A model generated the notes under the pieces. That model had not been told where the DNA came from. It did no database searches and saw only the letters and a list, made by a program, of their open reading frames with translations. 8,063 nt of DNA, taken from positions 1 through 8,063 of the forward strand of contig PTKB01000121.1 of assembly GCA_002937555.1 (NCBI GenBank), written 5' to 3'. Made by a program: the position numbers and the translations under genes. The DNA is from Alphaproteobacteria bacterium MarineAlpha10_Bin2 (GTDB lineage Bacteria; Pseudomonadota; Alphaproteobacteria; UBA828). Below, piece after piece: positions 6,007 to 8,063 of the stretch; position 1 is the first letter of the stretch; each line of letters opens with the position of its first letter.

Positions 6007-7526
6007 GGCACCAGGCCGAGCTTTTCCGCCAAGCCGATGCGCTGCAATTTGCCGGTCGCGCCTTTGGGAATCTCATCCGTGAGAATGATCTTTCGCGGCA
6101 CCTTGAAGCTGGCCAGACGCTCGGCGGCAAAGTCGCGAATATCGCGCTCGCTCGCCTCCTCGCCCTCACGCAGCACGATCGCAGCGGCAACGTCCTCGCC
6201 GAGTTTGTCATGCGGCACAGCGAAGACGACGGCCTGAGAAACCGCCGGATGGGTCATCAGCACATCGTCCACTTCGCGCGGCGATATTTTTTCTCCGCCC
6301 CGGTTGATGATTTCCTTGAGCCGGCCGGTGAGCGTCAGATAACCGCCAGCGTCGAGTTTGCCCTGGTCGCCGGTGCGAAACCAGCCATTGGTGAAGGCCT
6401 CGGCATTGGCTTTGTCGTTGTTTTCGTAGCCCGTGGTCACATTGTCGCCGCGAATGACGATCTCGCCGATTTCGCCGGGCGCAAGCAAGGCGCCGTCCGG
6501 CGCCATGATCGCGACCTCAGGTCCGGCGGCAATGCCTACACAGCCCGGCCGGCGTTCGCGCGGCGGCAGCGGGTTGCTCGCCATTTGGTGTGCGGCTTCG
6601 GTCATGCCGTAGGATTCGATCACCGGCGCGCCGAACACCTCTTCGAGCTCGGTCATCACCGGGCCCGGCAGCGACGAGGAGGAAGAACGGATCAAGCGCA
6701 GCGGATTGCGCGCTAAAATTTCCCGGTTGCGCCCGGCGCGGGCGAGGATCGCCTGGTGCATGGTTGGCACTGCCGTGTACCAGCTAGGTTTGATTTCATC
6801 GACCCAAGAAAAGAATTTCAGCGCACTGAAGCCCGGTGTGCAGGCGACGCTGGCGCCGGCGTAAAGCGATGACAGCACGGCGGCAATGAGGCCGTGAATG
6901 TGAAACAGTGGCATCACATTGAGGCAGCATTCCGCTGCTTCCAGTTCCAGCCAGTTCGAGATATTGCGCGCCGAGGCGGAGACGTTGCGGTGGCTGAGCG
7001 GCACGATCTTGGGCCGCGATGTGGTGCCGGAGGTATGCAGAATGAGCGCCGTATCGTCGGGCCCGGCAGGGCCGCCGGCAGCGGCCGGCGCGCCGGCGCC
7101 TGGCGTTAGTGTGAACGCGCCCGCCGGGCCGTCCGCATCGGGGGTGAGAGGAATGATCGGGACGTTCAGCTTCGCCGCCGCCTCGATGATCGGCGTTTCG
7201 TCGCCATCCAGCACGATCACCGCCTTGGCGCCGAGATCGGACAGGTAAAACTCAAACTCTTCTCTCTTATAGGCCGGATTGAGCGGCGCGGCGGTGGCGC
7301 AGGCGGCGAGCGAGACAAAAGCGGTTGCCATCTCCGGGCCGTTCGGCAGCACAATGGCGATACGGTCGTTGCGGCCGATGCCGGCCGCGTTGAGAACGCC
7401 GAGCGTGCATTGGCTCAGCGCCCGCAGGCCGTCATAAGTTAGGGCATCCCGCCCGGGGGTGCGAATTGCCGGCGCGCCGTCATCGCCGCGCGCCACTAGT
7501 TCGGCCAGGGTTGTGCTATCCGTCAT
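6003..7526 (-). CDS. Acyl-CoA synthetase, AMP-forming, oxalate-CoA ligase (AAE3/Pcs60) type
   Basis: This ANL-superfamily enzyme activates a carboxylate with ATP and joins it to CoA. Core motifs are complete: HTSGTTSRPK (164-173) for ATP binding, PLFHIHGL (206-213), YGMTE (306-310), GWFRTGD (381-387), GRLKEIINRGGEKISP (401-416) and the C-terminal catalytic Lys K493 in GATGKLQR. Long stretches such as AAPLNPAYKREEFEFYLSD, WYTAVPTMHQ, GAPVIESYGMTEA and NRGGEKISP resemble plant AAE3 and yeast Pcs60, which make oxalyl-CoA from oxalate. The 507-residue length fits. The start is ATG with only a weak GGGA 10 nt upstream. Its stop overlaps the GTG of the PanE-like reductase. Other acyl-CoA ligases share these motifs, so oxalate specificity is likely but unproven. 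Confidence 0.92.
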   Translation of the reverse strand: MTDSTTLAELVARGDDGAPAIRTPGRDALTYDGLRALSQCTLGVLNAAGIGRNDRIAIVLPNGPEMATAFVSLAACATAAPLNPAYKREEFEFYLSDLGAKAVIVLDGDETPIIEAAAKLNVPIIPLTPDADGPAGAFTLTPGAGAPAAAGGPAGPDDTALILHTSGTTSRPKIVPLSHRNVSASARNISNWLELEAAECCLNVMPLFHIHGLIAAVLSSLYAGASVACTPGFSALKFFSWVDEIKPSWYTAVPTMHQAILARAGRNREILARNPLRLIRSSSSSLPGPVMTELEEVFGAPVIESYGMTEAAHQMASNPLPPRERRPGCVGIAAGPEVAIMAPDGALLAPGEIGEIVIRGDNVTTGYENNDKANAEAFTNGWFRTGDQGKLDAGGYLTLTGRLKEIINRGGEKISPREVDDVLMTHPAVSQAVVFAVPHDKLGEDVAAAIVLREGEEASERDIRDFAAERLASFKVPRKIILTDEIPKGATGKLQRIGLAEKLGLVP

Positions 7527-7609
7527 GGCTTGATTGTCCCGTCGCTCGATATCTTAGTGGGCGCAATATGCCCGAGCGCCGAGAACGAGGAAACCGGAAA
7601 ATGATGTGC
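7527..7609. other. Short spacer between the right-edge gene and the CoA ligase gene
   Basis: These 83 nt separate two genes on the same strand. I see no convincing terminator (no stem followed by a T-run) and no good promoter boxes. A 5-bp GGCGC/GCGCC inverted repeat near 7560-7581 is too short and GC-biased to call. Read-through from the upstream gene is possible. Confidence 0.4.
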
Positions 7610-8062
7610 TTACGCCGCGGCGTTGAGCGGGAGACTATCTCTCATGATATAGCGCGACCGGTCGAGCGTGGCCTGATAGGCATCGGCCGGCAGATGGCGC
7701 GAAAAGGCGCGCATTTCATTCGGCATTTGGGCGCGCAAGAAACCGCTGTCATGGGCAATGAGTTGCGCCACCGTGGGCACGAAATCGCCGAACTCGGCGG
7801 GCGGCGAGAGGCGCTCAACGGACCTGACCGGCGCTTGCTCCCCCCGTACTTCTGCGGCGACGGCGACATCCCGGCCGGCCGGCCGGACAGAGGCGCGCGG
7901 CGCCTGGCGGCCATGGGTGCGGAATATCGGCTGATGTATCTTTCCCACCGGCTGGGCGCGCTGCACGGCTTTGTGCGAGAGCGCCGCCGGCAGGGCAAGA
8001 TCGGTACCGCCCGCGGGCCCGACAGCGCGGATTTGCGGCGCCATTGAGTAAAGTGGCGTCAT
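7610..8062 (-). CDS. Small protein of unknown function
   Basis: I do not recognise a family with confidence. The 150-residue frame starts at the ATG at 8062-8060 and ends at TAA just before the CoA ligase gene. The N-terminal 90 residues are rich in Ala, Pro, Arg and Val and look disordered. The C-terminal 55 (FVPTVAQLIAHDSGFLRAQM onward, with PADAYQATLDRSRYIM) look like a short helical unit, reminiscent of small uncharacterised alphaproteobacterial proteins with an F-V-x(n)-AQLIA core. Codons are GC-rich at the third position in this strand, which supports a real gene over the antisense frame. No signal peptide, membrane segment or Cys cluster is seen. The true start may be at 8044 (second Met) or beyond the window edge. 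Confidence 0.6.
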   Translation of the reverse strand: MTPLYSMAPQIRAVGPAGGTDLALPAALSHKAVQRAQPVGKIHQPIFRTHGRQAPRASVRPAGRDVAVAAEVRGEQAPVRSVERLSPPAEFGDFVPTVAQLIAHDSGFLRAQMPNEMRAFSRHLPADAYQATLDRSRYIMRDSLPLNAAA

Positions 8063-8063
8063 T

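Noticed and set aside
7867..7886. CCGG-rich tandem-like stretch
   Set aside because: It lies within coding sequence and is short low-complexity GC sequence, not a convincing repeat element.
7466..8047. Plus-strand open frame of 193 codons opposite the right-edge gene and the ligase start
   Set aside because: Arg/Gly-rich translation without domain character; it overlaps the start of the CoA ligase on the other strand.

Overview
The window looks like chromosomal DNA from a GC-rich alphaproteobacterium, possibly from an environmental or metagenome assembly. This rests on strong G/C preference at third codon positions, protein sequences of alphaproteobacterial style, and the absence of any transposon, phage, tRNA, rRNA or CRISPR signal. 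The lineage is an inference. TGA is used as a normal stop by several intact genes, so the standard bacterial code applies.

Layout. Positions 1-1706 (minus strand) hold an ADP-ribose pyrophosphatase gene (nudF type). It overlaps by 4 nt (ATGA) the start of a gene for a membrane O-antigen ligase/polymerase-like protein that runs off the left edge. The ligase frame carries one in-frame TGA at codon 42, probably replacing a Trp codon in a membrane helix, so it is broken, recoded or mis-sequenced here. Positions 1832-2829 (minus) hold two tightly spaced genes for small exported cysteine-containing proteins. Their shared Cys spacing marks them as diverged paralogues. Positions 2820-2986 are a divergent control region with AT-rich promoter-like boxes, a 7-bp inverted repeat and a leader hairpin. 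Positions 2987-5013 (plus) encode a cytoplasmic gamma-glutamyltranspeptidase-fold (Ntn) hydrolase followed by a RidA-family protein. Positions 5017-7526 (minus, convergent, 3 nt away) encode an acyl-CoA synthetase of the oxalate-CoA ligase (AAE3/Pcs60) type and, overlapping it by 4 nt, a ketopantoate-reductase-family NADPH enzyme. The right edge (7610-8062, minus) holds a small protein of unknown function.

The most interesting reading concerns 2987-7526. A ligase resembling oxalyl-CoA synthetase is translationally coupled to a PanE-like reductase. In Methylobacterium, a PanE homologue (PanE2) reduces oxalyl-CoA to glyoxylate. The facing gene belongs to the superfamily that contains the oxamate amidohydrolase HpxW, which makes oxalate, and is followed by an imine/enamine deaminase-type RidA. 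Together these could form an oxamate/oxalate -> oxalyl-CoA -> glyoxylate route without oxalyl-CoA decarboxylase. This is inferred from family resemblance and gene order and has not been demonstrated.
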